Shown here in pieces: positions 8,445 to 17,163 of a stretch of DNA of 64,000 nt. Both the position numbers and the translations under genes were made by a program. This DNA is from Ohtaekwangia sp035628875 (GTDB lineage Bacteria; Bacteroidota; Bacteroidia; Cytophagales; Cyclobacteriaceae). The stretch spans positions 62,001 to 126,000 of the forward strand of contig DASPIZ010000070.1 of NCBI GenBank assembly GCA_035628875.1. The letters are read 5' to 3'. How positions within the stretch are numbered: the first letter of the stretch is position 1; each line of letters begins with the position of its first letter. A model generated the notes under the pieces. The model ran no database searches. It saw only the letters and a program-made list of their open reading frames with translations, and had not been told where the DNA came from.

Positions 8445-8867
8445 TTAAATCTTCAGCTTTCCATAACTGTTATTGTATATCTTATTTTTTTTTGGATGCG
8501 TAAATTTCAAGGCTGTCCATGTGCTATTCAAGCTCAGGTTTTTACTTTCAACCAAGCCATGGTCGTAGCCGGTTTTAATGACGTTTTTTATATTTAAATC
8601 CGTTCCAAGTTGTTTTGCTTTTGGCCACGAAATCCACATCATCCCGGTTGGATTAAGATGTGTTTTTAGTTTGTTGAAATGTTGGTCAAGTTCTTTTAAT
8701 GTCGTCGCAAAAACATGGATGTAATCAAAGTTGCCCGACAATTTTGAACTGATATTTAATTCAGGAACATGAAGCAGTGGTAAGAGGTCGGCAGGGGCAT
8801 GAATGAATATCGTACGGGAGTTTTGTTTGATTCCCATTTTTTCTGATATCGATTTTGTCTCGGGCAT
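8445..8867 (-). CDS. DUF3052 family protein
   Basis: A 140-residue protein from the ATG at 8867. The frame is open further upstream, but the extra 34 residues are not family-like. It shows the DUF3052 pattern: EKMGIKQNSRTIFIHAPADL, a central FDYIHVFATTLKEL, GMMWISWPK and the C-terminal STWTALKF. The fold is thought to be methyltransferase-like, without a clear cofactor motif; the function is unknown. It is monocistronic and converges on the SRPBCC gene. Confidence 0.7.
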   Translation of the reverse strand: MPETKSISEKMGIKQNSRTIFIHAPADLLPLLHVPELNISSKLSGNFDYIHVFATTLKELDQHFNKLKTHLNPTGMMWISWPKAKQLGTDLNIKNVIKTGYDHGLVESKNLSLNSTWTALKFTHPKKNKIYNNSYGKLKI

Positions 8868-9387
8868 AAGTTCTATGTGTTTTGTCGGATTTGAATTTAG
8901 GTAATCTTGTTCAATTATGATTTTTTTACGTTCGGATCTGCTTGGTCCGCATACTGGATTCTTCGTCACTGCGGGATGCTGCCAGTCCTACAAACAGATT
9001 CTTTACTTTCTAAACTGGCTCCTGGGCCGTCCCGCGCGCAAGGCAGCAGCGAATGAACGATACACAGCGTATCGATATTGGTATTATATAAAGGATGACA
9101 AACCAACTATTGGAAGATCTTTTTTGCCCAATATATAAGTTCTCCAAAAGATGAACTCTTGGTCGCAATTGGGAAGTGATTATTTCCTTGTGCAGTTTTC
9201 TTAATGGATCGTTTTAGCAAGATTATTAATCACCGCTGGCAGCCGCACCGGGCGGTGCGCGAGACAGGATAATTTGCGAGAAGCGTTTTAGCCCGTGCTT
9301 TTTCTATCTTTTATAAATACATTTTTTCTACTGACACACTGTTGTCATCGCGATGAGGTTTTTTTGAAAAAATAACTTTCGAAAACC
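8868..9387. other. Intergenic region with GC-rich hairpin
   Basis: A gap of 520 bp. It includes a patch of unusually GC-rich sequence near 9030-9050 and a perfect hairpin at 9244-9259 (CGCACC, loop GGGC, GGTGCG), both out of keeping with the AT-rich surroundings. A 73-codon rightward frame here (8917-9138) overlaps the discarded N-terminal extension of DUF3052 and does not look like a protein. No RNA gene is recognised. Confidence 0.4.
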
Positions 9388-10095
9388 ATGCAACAGCTCT
9401 CATTATTCTCTAATCGGCCAGCACGACGTAAACCTGGCAGGAATCGCAGGCATGCTACAAAGAAAGTCGAAACGCCTGTTACCCTGAATCTTTGGATGCA
9501 GGATGTTGATCAGGAAAGGGAGATGGCGCTGTTTTTTCTTGACATCCGGAATTTCACTGGCCTTGCCGAAAGGCATCAGGCATCAGATATTATTCATATT
9601 GTAAAAAAATTATTCTCTGCCTTTCAACATATCATACGCGTTCATCACGGACAAATCATTGAAACTGCGGGTGACGGATTTTATGCCGCCTTTGGTTTTA
9701 ACAGCGATGTGGTAACTGCAGTTAACAACGCGGTTCAGGCTGGGATGCGTATTCTTGAAACGCTGCATCAACTCAATCGCGATTCGTTCGAAATAAATCT
9801 TCAGCGTCGTATCGAGGTAGGTATTGGTATTCATGCTGGAAAAGTGGCCACTGGAAATATGGTAGTGGGAAACACCGATCATATTGTAGTAATGGGATAT
9901 CCTGTAAATGTTGCAGCCAGGATACAGACTGCGACAAAAGAATTAAACAACAATTTTATCATATCGTCTGCCGTATTCGAAAAACTTTCTGCATCGCTGC
10001 CGGATCATACAAAAGTAAAGGCGACATTAAAAGGTGTGAAGGATCCATTGGATGTTTTTCTTATCGGTGAGTCGTATGTTCCTAATAAACAATGA
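9388..10095 (+). CDS. Class III adenylate/guanylate cyclase domain protein
   Basis: A 235-residue cytoplasmic protein with one catalytic domain (about residues 45-230) after a short basic N-terminus. Metal-binding aspartates are Asp52 (FLDIRNFTG) and Asp96 (AGDGFYAAF). The transition-state pair is Asn174 and Arg178 in GYPVNVAARIQ. Substrate-selecting positions are Glu92, where adenylate cyclases have Lys and guanylate cyclases Glu, and Val167, where they have Asp/Thr or Cys. It should therefore be catalytic as a homodimer, but base specificity is open. There is no fused sensor domain and no obvious partner gene. Confidence 0.85.
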   Translation: MQQLSLFSNRPARRKPGRNRRHATKKVETPVTLNLWMQDVDQEREMALFFLDIRNFTGLAERHQASDIIHIVKKLFSAFQHIIRVHHGQIIETAGDGFYAAFGFNSDVVTAVNNAVQAGMRILETLHQLNRDSFEINLQRRIEVGIGIHAGKVATGNMVVGNTDHIVVMGYPVNVAARIQTATKELNNNFIISSAVFEKLSASLPDHTKVKATLKGVKDPLDVFLIGESYVPNKQ

Positions 10096-10190
10096 GCATG
10101 TCGCAAACAACCTGTCTTTTTGTCGCCTCAATACCCGTCTTCGCGGCTGTCTTCAGACTAGTTTTGATATAACATTAAAACACAAAAGTT

Positions 10191-10601
10191 ATGAACAGCA
10201 ATATTTTTAAAAGCACTGGCGCGGTACTGGCAGGTTTAGTTTTTATTGGCGTTACACATTCTGCTACCGATATGGTTCTCGAAGCTACTGGTGTGTTGCC
10301 CAAGGGCCATCTCAACGTTAGCGCAGGACTTATCCTTGTTGTGATTTTTTACCGCGCGGTCCTTAGTTTCGCGGGATGTTATCTCACCGCAAAGTTGGCA
10401 CCAGCAGCTCCGATGAAGCATTCACTTGTACTGGGTGGCATTGGTACGATATTGAGTCTCGCCGGGGCGATCATCACATCAGAAATGAATATTGCTCCGG
10501 CGTGGTATGGCTGGACCCTGGTGTTTATCTCCTTGCCGATTGCATGGCTTGCCAGTAGAGTTTATGTTGTAAGAGACCAGCGCCATACTGTGTATCCGTA
10601 A
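10191..10601 (+). CDS. Small integral membrane protein
   Basis: A 136-residue protein with about four hydrophobic helices: TGAVLAGLVFIGVTHSATD, LILVVIFYRAVLSFAGCYLT, LVLGGIGTILSLAGAII and WYGWTLVFISLPIAWLASR. Similar small proteins are widespread in Bacteroidota and have no assigned function. It appears to stand alone. Confidence 0.65.
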   Translation: MNSNIFKSTGAVLAGLVFIGVTHSATDMVLEATGVLPKGHLNVSAGLILVVIFYRAVLSFAGCYLTAKLAPAAPMKHSLVLGGIGTILSLAGAIITSEMNIAPAWYGWTLVFISLPIAWLASRVYVVRDQRHTVYP

Positions 10602-10751
10602 AACGGGGATTTGAATTGGCAAACGCGATATACATAATGCCGGCAAATGACCGAAATTTTTGGTAAGCAAAGTATGGATCTCATCATATTGCCTGATAAA
10701 TTTTTATAATTTGCGTGAGAGACGAACATACGATACATAAACAAAGATCAC

Positions 10752-11381
10752 ATGGCTACCGTGAATTGGCAAAAAGAAATTCAGCCCTTGCTGGCAAAAT
10801 ACAAAGGGAAGAAACACCCACTGGAATATGGGAATACGTATGAGTTGTTGGTGATGGTGGTACTCTCTGCGCAGGACTCTGATGCACACATTAACAAGAT
10901 TGCACCCGATTTTTTTCAGGCCTTCCCCGATATGAAAGCTTTATCAAAAGCAAAGGAGAGTGATCTTTTTCCACTGATTGGCAAAGTCAGAAACTTCGGG
11001 AACAAGGCGAAGTGGTTGGTTGGAATTGCAAACGAGATTAAGGAGGATAAAAACATTCCAAAAACCCTGGAAGCTTTAACGGCATTGCCTGGTATCGGAA
11101 GAAAATCAGCTAATGTGATTATGCGTGAATCGGGTTTGCCAGCAGAAGGCATTATTGTTGATCTTCACGTTGTGCGGGTAGCACCGCGTTTGGGTATTGC
11201 CACCGGTGCCGATCCTAAAAAAATAGAGAAACAACTAATGGAAGCATTGGATCCCAAAGACTGGGGAGAAGTAGGCATGGCGATCTCCTTTCTTGGCCGC
11301 GAAACATGCCGCCCTACAAATCCAAAGCATGGAGAGTGTGTGATGAAAAAGGTATGTGCGTATTATAAGGAACTGCAATAG
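10752..11381 (+). CDS. nth: Endonuclease III (DNA glycosylase/AP lyase)
   Basis: A 209-residue base-excision repair enzyme that removes oxidised pyrimidines. The helix-hairpin-helix LPGIGRKSANVI carries the catalytic Lys, and VDLHVVRVAPRLG carries the catalytic Asp. The C-terminal iron-sulfur loop is C186-x6-H193-x2-C196-x5-C202. In the classical enzyme all four ligands are Cys, so the second is replaced by His here. The upstream motif is LSAQDSD instead of the common LSAQATD or LSAQTTD. Length and order are otherwise normal. It is transcribed alone. Confidence 0.88.
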   Translation: MATVNWQKEIQPLLAKYKGKKHPLEYGNTYELLVMVVLSAQDSDAHINKIAPDFFQAFPDMKALSKAKESDLFPLIGKVRNFGNKAKWLVGIANEIKEDKNIPKTLEALTALPGIGRKSANVIMRESGLPAEGIIVDLHVVRVAPRLGIATGADPKKIEKQLMEALDPKDWGEVGMAISFLGRETCRPTNPKHGECVMKKVCAYYKELQ

Positions 11382-11424
11382 CAGAATGGCTGATTTAGAT
11401 TACACTTAGTCTTGTTAGATCATC

Positions 11425-12024
11425 TCATTTGCTCCTCCATTGCTCGTATTTCAATGCCAACTCGTCGATTTGTTTGAACTGCAGTTGTTTTGAAACGACT
11501 TGTTGATGAAGGTTTTCATAGTCAGAAATCAGCGGAGGTATTTCATAATAGAAATTGTAGTCAGTTAATTCGATAACCTGATTATTTTTAAAAATTACAT
11601 AATGTGGAATTTCCGTTTTGATATGGCTATGAACAGGACTATCTATTCCTGCAATCAATGTCAATTCGTCAAAAGTACATACGATACCTCCTTTCCCTTT
11701 TAAAATTACCTTCGCAAATCGATTATGTACCAGGTTATCGAGTGGAAAACTGTAGTTTTTTAATATTAAGAAAGTATCTAGTCCTAATTTGAAACTGCTT
11801 AGATCATTTACTGTGAGTACCTCTCTTTTACCTTTTTTTGTTTCCTTAAAAAGAAGCTTTTCATTACAGGTATATTCAGGATAATGATGATCAGGAGCTG
11901 AGGTCAGTTTCAGGTAGCCTGGGTATATCCCTCCGTGTTGATCAACAATTACGCCTTTTGAGAATTGTGCTTGTAGATTAAATAGGAGGAGACACAATCC
12001 AATGCCAATCCAATATTTTTTCAT
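11425..12024 (-). CDS. Secreted hypothetical protein
   Basis: A 199-residue protein from ATG 12024, which gives a clean signal peptide (MKKYWIGIGLCLLLFNLQAQ); the frame is open for 12 more codons upstream. The mature part is beta-rich with GVIVDQHGGIYPGYLKL near the start, a pattern seen in many Bacteroidota secreted proteins of unknown function. The protein at 56406-57116 has a similar design (DGYIVKVNNDTLYGQVKL). No catalytic motif is seen. Confidence 0.6.
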   Translation of the reverse strand: MKKYWIGIGLCLLLFNLQAQFSKGVIVDQHGGIYPGYLKLTSAPDHHYPEYTCNEKLLFKETKKGKREVLTVNDLSSFKLGLDTFLILKNYSFPLDNLVHNRFAKVILKGKGGIVCTFDELTLIAGIDSPVHSHIKTEIPHYVIFKNNQVIELTDYNFYYEIPPLISDYENLHQQVVSKQLQFKQIDELALKYEQWRSK

Positions 12025-12168
12025 AATCTTCAATATTATAGATAATATAAGAGGTTTCAAATCCGAAACAACGCCTTAATCACTTGAATTCTTATGCTTC
12101 CTTCAAACCGGTAGCGTGCATGGCGCCTCAGGTATGAACGATTTTTATTACATGTGATGAGTCGTTTG

Positions 12169-12176
12169 TATATTTG
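12169..12176 (+). promoter_or_regulatory. TAnnTTTG promoter box of the VF530 gene
   Basis: TATATTTG is an exact match to the Bacteroidota -7 consensus and ends 17 bases before the ATG at 12194. A -33 TTTG element at the usual spacing is not clear; there is a T-run near 12142. Confidence 0.5.
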
Positions 12177-12193
12177 TTGCTCAATAATTTCGT

Positions 12194-12403
12194 ATGTCAT
12201 CAAAAGACCCGCTTCATGGAAAGACACTGGAAATGATCCTGGTTGAACTGGTTGATCATTTCGGCTGGGAGGACTTGGGGAGTATTATAAAAATTCGCTG
12301 TTTTACTTTTGATCCAAGTATCAAATCAAGCCTTGCTTTTCTTCGCAAAACGCCGTGGGCCAGGAAAAAGGTGGAAGATCTTTATGTTAGTATTCAGCGG
12401 TAG
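12194..12403 (+). CDS. VF530 family DNA-binding protein
   Basis: A 69-residue protein that fits the VF530 family (DUF2132) across its whole length: DPLHGKTLEMILVELV, FGWEDLG, IRCFTFDPSIKSSLAFLR and KTPWARKKVEDLY. A family member from Vibrio fischeri has a known structure and is described as binding DNA. Its cellular role is unknown. It is a single-gene unit with its own promoter box. Confidence 0.85.
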   Translation: MSSKDPLHGKTLEMILVELVDHFGWEDLGSIIKIRCFTFDPSIKSSLAFLRKTPWARKKVEDLYVSIQR

Positions 12404-12487
12404 TGAAACTCAACACAACGAAGCTCTAGTCACAAAAAAGGCAATCCGTCAAGGGGATTAATTGCGCCGGAATGTAACGATGCTGTC

Positions 12488-12904
12488 TTACTGTCCATCG
12501 AAAGCTGAATCAAATAAAGTTGTTGGAATTTTGTTTGATGAAAGTTCATTTCGCCGATTCTTTATTAAATCATCAATTTCAATCCATAAGCTTTTGTTCT
12601 CTTTCCAAAAGTTGATGTCAATTAACAGGATTGTTTTAAGCAAGTCACCAGGAAAAAAATCACCTTCTGCAAATACGTCAGTTCTTAAATGTTCTATCGC
12701 CAGCGGAACAAGACAACGTGGTGAAAAATCCTGTTCAATCATTAAACGTAAGTCTTCAACTGTAAAATTATTAAGGGGTACTTTGCATAGCTCAAGGCAA
12801 CGCTTAACCATGTTAGTCGGTGCTTCACTTGGGTTGCCAAAGTTTCGGTTCTCCAAACTTTCAATCGTTTTGTGGCGCCAGTTATTCTCTAAGATCCGCT
12901 TCAT
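12488..12904 (-). CDS. Contact-dependent growth inhibition (CDI) immunity-type protein, orphan
   Basis: A 138-residue soluble protein. The order SLENRNFGNP, KRCLELCKVPLNNFTVEDLR, then LVPLAIEHLRTD and EGDFFPGDLLKTIL matches the family annotated as CDI-system immunity protein. Such proteins bind and block the toxin tip of a CdiA-like effector. No CdiA, Rhs, T6SS or toxin fragment is found within the window on either side, so it is an orphan. It may protect against toxins of neighbouring cells or belong to another function. Assignment is from motif memory. Confidence 0.65.
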   Translation of the reverse strand: MKRILENNWRHKTIESLENRNFGNPSEAPTNMVKRCLELCKVPLNNFTVEDLRLMIEQDFSPRCLVPLAIEHLRTDVFAEGDFFPGDLLKTILLIDINFWKENKSLWIEIDDLIKNRRNELSSNKIPTTLFDSAFDGQ

Positions 12905-13091
12905 CTTTCTGCTGGTTATTTGATGTTTGTTTGAGATGATTTTGGAAGTTTTTATAACCTATTATTCCTTGGTTAGATTTCGACGTTATCTTAGTCTGAT
13001 TTTTGAATTGTGTCTTAGTGTCGAAGGTTTTGAAATTTGCATTTTTATTTATGGCCATTCATTCAGTCTAGATCGTGAATTATCAAGTTTA

Positions 13092-14063
13092 TTATTCGAT
13101 TCGAGGACAATAAGTATGATCGCACGGTCCAACTGTAAATCCCTCAACTTTACCTTCTTTCGTTACATTAAAATACATATCACCATCTCCGGTAAGCGGT
13201 CCTGATATTCTAAATTTAGTATTCGTCAACGGCATTATTAGTAATTTCCTATTGGCAACCGAAGATTTTACATATACATCCCCATCTTCATATGTGACTT
13301 CCATAATTTCATTTTTTGAATATTTATAACTGCCGACATAACTTTTTAAGATTTTATCATCAACAGTCGGACGAATTTTGTTCTTTGATTTGGATAACAA
13401 CCAATCATAGAGTTGCTGATTTTGATAAGCATTTGTCCATGAGTCATGGCCAGCATCCGGATACAAGGTAAACTTCACATCTGAACCAAATTCTTTGAGT
13501 CGTTGAACTAACCGTTCCGATTCCTGGTATGGCACTGCTGTATCTTTTGCGCCATGAAAAGCCCAGACTGGTACATCTCGCATTATACAAATACGGTCTA
13601 TATTTCCACCTCCGCATATCGGTGCTATAGCTGCAAATCTTTCTGGCGCTACTTGGGCCAAATTCCAGGTTGCAAAGCCGCCCATGCTTAATCCGGTGAC
13701 ATAGATTCGGTTTTTATCAATAGGCAAGGATGCTTCTATATGGTCAAGTAGAGTGAGTAAATGTTGTGTGTCCCATCCACTGTTTTCCGGACACTGTGGG
13801 GATACAACAACAAAAGGAAAATCGCTGTTATCGTCTAAGAATGACGGCGGACCTTTTCTTTTTAAGATGCTCAAATCTTCACCTCGCTCGTCACCTCCAT
13901 GGAGAAAGAGCAATAATGGATACGAACCATTACTTGGTAGGCTTTTAGGGACGTATAACAAGTAGTGAGTAGATACAATCATACTCTTTGCTTGTTGCTG
14001 AGCCATTGACATTGACGTACTAAGTAAAAATGTCAGTATGATAATGGTATTTTTTATTCTCAT
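13092..14063 (-). CDS. Secreted alpha/beta-hydrolase (esterase) with C-terminal beta domain
   Basis: A 323-residue exported protein (signal peptide ending near SMSMAQQ). The hydrolase domain spans about residues 35-225: oxyanion region LFLHGGDERG, nucleophile Ser126 in GLSMGGFATW, Asp174 in GAKDTAVP and His206 in DAGHDSW. This resembles feruloyl-esterase and poly-hydroxybutyrate depolymerase-like enzymes. Residues from about 235 (VGSYKYSKNEIMEV) form a small beta-domain like DUF3471. The natural substrate is not known; the context gives no polysaccharide cluster. Confidence 0.8.
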   Translation of the reverse strand: MRIKNTIIILTFLLSTSMSMAQQQAKSMIVSTHYLLYVPKSLPSNGSYPLLLFLHGGDERGEDLSILKRKGPPSFLDDNSDFPFVVVSPQCPENSGWDTQHLLTLLDHIEASLPIDKNRIYVTGLSMGGFATWNLAQVAPERFAAIAPICGGGNIDRICIMRDVPVWAFHGAKDTAVPYQESERLVQRLKEFGSDVKFTLYPDAGHDSWTNAYQNQQLYDWLLSKSKNKIRPTVDDKILKSYVGSYKYSKNEIMEVTYEDGDVYVKSSVANRKLLIMPLTNTKFRISGPLTGDGDMYFNVTKEGKVEGFTVGPCDHTYCPRIE

Positions 14064-14695
14064 AGTAGGATTTGCTACTAATGTCGGGTATACTACCGTT
14101 GTTTAATCTTTATTGTATACTAAACTTAGCGATAATCGTCATGATCTAAAAAAGCAATCTAAAAAAACGCAAATCCGGAAGCGCAGTATTTGATAATTAC
14201 CCCTCCGGTGGGCCATCGGAACGGATGGGGTTAACTATGCCGTTGAAGTTCGTTTTTTCTGTTTCTTCCTTCCGGGATCCCGGTCGCTTTCCATCTATAA
14301 TGACGAATCGAACACAAGCACAACAAAAGCAGCATCCAGCCCAAAACGATTTTAAGGATCAGACTTACTCCAGTGTAGCTGGCTTGTAGCTTTAGATAGG
14401 CTATAGGTAGTGATTAGAAGTTCTATAATTTTATTATCCATTCGTTACCATTAGAGAAAGAGGAGCCATTTTCGTTCATGGTTCGCTAGTCGCAATGAAT
14501 GCTTTGTACGCTATATTGTAACGTTGATGATATTTCTTGTAATCGAGTGGCTAATTATAAGTATTAAATATCCCATATGCGGACACACAACGAACATATT
14601 TGGTTAATGGATACCTCGAAAATGATGCTAAAACCTCAAGAAACAGATATTAATTCTGGAACGATCATTGAATTGTAAATGACGAAATAAACAGC
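14064..14695. other. Long intergenic region
   Basis: A gap of 632 bp between the divergent esterase and permease genes. On the minus strand 14231-14413 has 60 uninterrupted codons with a hydrophobic stretch followed by a basic tail, but its only ATG lies after the first 26 codons, so it is at best a remnant. Otherwise AT-rich with no recognisable RNA gene or repeat. Confidence 0.35.
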
Positions 14696-17080
14696 ATGCT
14701 AAAAAATTATATCCTCGTTGCCTGGCGAAATATCTTAAACAACCGCTTGTTCTCGGCTATCAATATTGTCGGTCTTGCACTGAGTATGTCGGTGTGTATG
14801 ATCGTCCTGGTTCGCATCATCGATAGCTTATCGTATGATAATTTTCATAAGCATGATGATATAATATTTAGAATTATTTCGGAGGTGGAGAATAACAATG
14901 GAGATCGCTGGGATTTTGCAAGTACGCCGTTGCCTCTTGCAGCGGAGCTTTCCAAAGATACTTTCATGATTGAATCGGTAACACAGCTTTATCCTGCATT
15001 TTACGATGTAACGACTAGTGAGGTAAAAGAACTGGAGATCGATGGTACATTTGCTGACGAAACATTTTTTAGTTTCTTTTCCTTTCCACTTAAATATGGA
15101 GAGCCGATGTTAGTTTTATCTCAGCCATATAGTATTGTTATCTCAGAAGAGCTCGCCATAAAGTTGTTTGGGACTGTGGATCCTTTGGGAAGGACAATCC
15201 CACTCAAAAAATTTGGTGTCTTTACCGTAACCGGTGTTCTTAAAGCAACATCGCAAAAATCACACATTTCATTTTCCGCTTTCGCATCGATGGAAACCGT
15301 CCCATTGTTAGAGAGCCTTGGTAAGCTAACACCAAAACATAACACTTGGGATTCGTTCGAGAAGGGATATACCTATGTGAAGTTAAAGGAGGGGACCGAA
15401 AATGAAATTCTGGTAAATGCACTCGGTAGAATTTCCGCTGGAATAAACAAGGCCTCGTCAGAGGGGTCATTTAACTTTCGGGCTCAATCATTGGGTGAAA
15501 TTACGCCGGGTATCAGCGACATGATCCATGAAATTGGTCGTGGTCCAACTCGCGGAAGCCTGCTTGCCGAAACGGGAATTGCATTAATCATTCTCATAGC
15601 AGCAGCATTTAACTACACCAATCTTTCGATTGCACGTGGTCTCTCAAGAGGAAAGGAAGTTGGCATTCGTAAACTATCAGGAGCAAAAAGACACCACATC
15701 TTCTTTCAATATATTTTTGAGTCGGTCATCCTGGCTTTATTCGCCTTACTTCTCGCAAATGTGATTTTTGGTTTTATCCTGGAGTATGAGCCTTTTAATG
15801 ATGGCTACGAAATGGTTCCGGCGATAACACCAGGGCTTGTGGTATTTTCGGTATTTACCTTTTTTGCCATACTCACCGGAGCCTTTTCAGGAGCGATGCC
15901 GGCATGGATACTGTCTTCGTTTCAGCCTGCACGGATAATCAGGAATATAGGATCTGAAAAAGTTCTTGGAAGCCTTTCGGGAAGGAAAGTTCTCATGGTT
16001 TTTCAATTTGCATTGTCGCTGGTCATTATGATTTTTCTTTCAGCGTTCAATCAGCAATTTGAATTTCTTGAAAAGGGAGATCCTGGATTCCGCGACACCA
16101 ATCAGTTAATGATCCCGTTGGCAGGAAAGCAGGAACAGATTCAACAAAAACTGGAACAAGTGAACGGAATTGAGAAGGTAGGGTTCACTTCTAATTTATT
16201 TGCCAACAGAAATTCAGCAACGGTAAAGGGTTCACTCCTGCGATCAGATGAAAGAGCAATAACATTTAATTATTATTCCTGTAGTCCGAAATTTATCGCG
16301 ATGGCGGATTTAAAAGTAATTGACGGTCATGTATTCCAAATGGAAGAAAATCAATCAGAACAAATCATTATAAACGAAAAGGCAGTTTTGGCTCTTGGTT
16401 TTAAAACAACCACCGAAGCATTGGGGCGGGTGTTATATTTTGAGGACTCCGTTCAGGGGCGGATTACAGGTATTGTAAAAGATTTTTATGATAATGGGTA
16501 TGGCAATTCAATTCACCCGCTCATTATCAGAAACGACCCGTTGGCATTTAGATATACCGTTGTAGAAGCCGAAGCACATCAATTGGTAACTGCCCCAGAA
16601 CGTGTTAAGCTGGCCTGGAAGGAAGTTTATCCTGATCAGGTTTTTGAGTACAGCTGGGTCGATAAGGAAATGAATGAAGAAAATAAGGTGTCGGCAACCT
16701 TTTCAATGCTAGGATTTTTAACCTTCATGACGATCACCATTGCCTCTATGGGTTTGCTTGGCCTTGTCGTCTACACAACGGAAACGAGAAGAAAAGAGAT
16801 GAGTATCCGGAAGATAATTGGTGCAAGGGTTTACCAGATAATCGGACTGCTTTCAAAAGGATTTGTAAACCTTCTCCTTATTTCCGCGACGATCGCTTTA
16901 CCAATAGGTTATGCTTTAAGCCAATGGTTCCTCATGAATTTTACCAATAAGATATCTTTTGGTATTACTGACCTGCTAATTAGCTTTCTGATCTTACTTT
17001 CCATTGGATTGTCAATAATTTTGTCACAAACCTGGAAAGTATCTGTGGAGAATCCTGCCAGTAATTTGAGAAGCGAATAA
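14696..17080 (+). CDS. ABC transporter permease (FtsX/MacB type)
   Basis: A 794-residue inner-membrane protein with the duplicated layout of the Bacteroidota permease family: N-terminal helix after NYILVAWRNILNNRLFSAIN, a first periplasmic domain, FtsX helices around residues 290-410 with EVGIRKLSGAKRHHIFFQYI, a second extracytoplasmic domain, and a second FtsX unit at about 680-785 with EMSIRKIIGARVYQIIGLLS. These proteins act in efflux or lipoprotein-type transport with a separate ATPase. No ATPase or membrane-fusion gene is adjacent, so its partner must be encoded elsewhere. Confidence 0.9.
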   Translation: MLKNYILVAWRNILNNRLFSAINIVGLALSMSVCMIVLVRIIDSLSYDNFHKHDDIIFRIISEVENNNGDRWDFASTPLPLAAELSKDTFMIESVTQLYPAFYDVTTSEVKELEIDGTFADETFFSFFSFPLKYGEPMLVLSQPYSIVISEELAIKLFGTVDPLGRTIPLKKFGVFTVTGVLKATSQKSHISFSAFASMETVPLLESLGKLTPKHNTWDSFEKGYTYVKLKEGTENEILVNALGRISAGINKASSEGSFNFRAQSLGEITPGISDMIHEIGRGPTRGSLLAETGIALIILIAAAFNYTNLSIARGLSRGKEVGIRKLSGAKRHHIFFQYIFESVILALFALLLANVIFGFILEYEPFNDGYEMVPAITPGLVVFSVFTFFAILTGAFSGAMPAWILSSFQPARIIRNIGSEKVLGSLSGRKVLMVFQFALSLVIMIFLSAFNQQFEFLEKGDPGFRDTNQLMIPLAGKQEQIQQKLEQVNGIEKVGFTSNLFANRNSATVKGSLLRSDERAITFNYYSCSPKFIAMADLKVIDGHVFQMEENQSEQIIINEKAVLALGFKTTTEALGRVLYFEDSVQGRITGIVKDFYDNGYGNSIHPLIIRNDPLAFRYTVVEAEAHQLVTAPERVKLAWKEVYPDQVFEYSWVDKEMNEENKVSATFSMLGFLTFMTITIASMGLLGLVVYTTETRRKEMSIRKIIGARVYQIIGLLSKGFVNLLLISATIALPIGYALSQWFLMNFTNKISFGITDLLISFLILLSIGLSIILSQTWKVSVENPASNLRSE

Positions 17081-17163
17081 AGAAGGAACACTGACTATAA
17101 TGAGATTCCGAAAAGCATTTGGTACTATTGTGCCATCATAGCGTATTCGTTAACAAGAGTGGA

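Noticed and set aside
8917..9138. 73-codon rightward frame
   Set aside because: It overlaps the non-conserved 5' extension of DUF3052, has odd composition and no family or start signal.
12462..12923. 153-codon frame on the plus strand
   Set aside because: It is the antisense shadow of the CDI immunity-type gene, which has clear family motifs on the minus strand.
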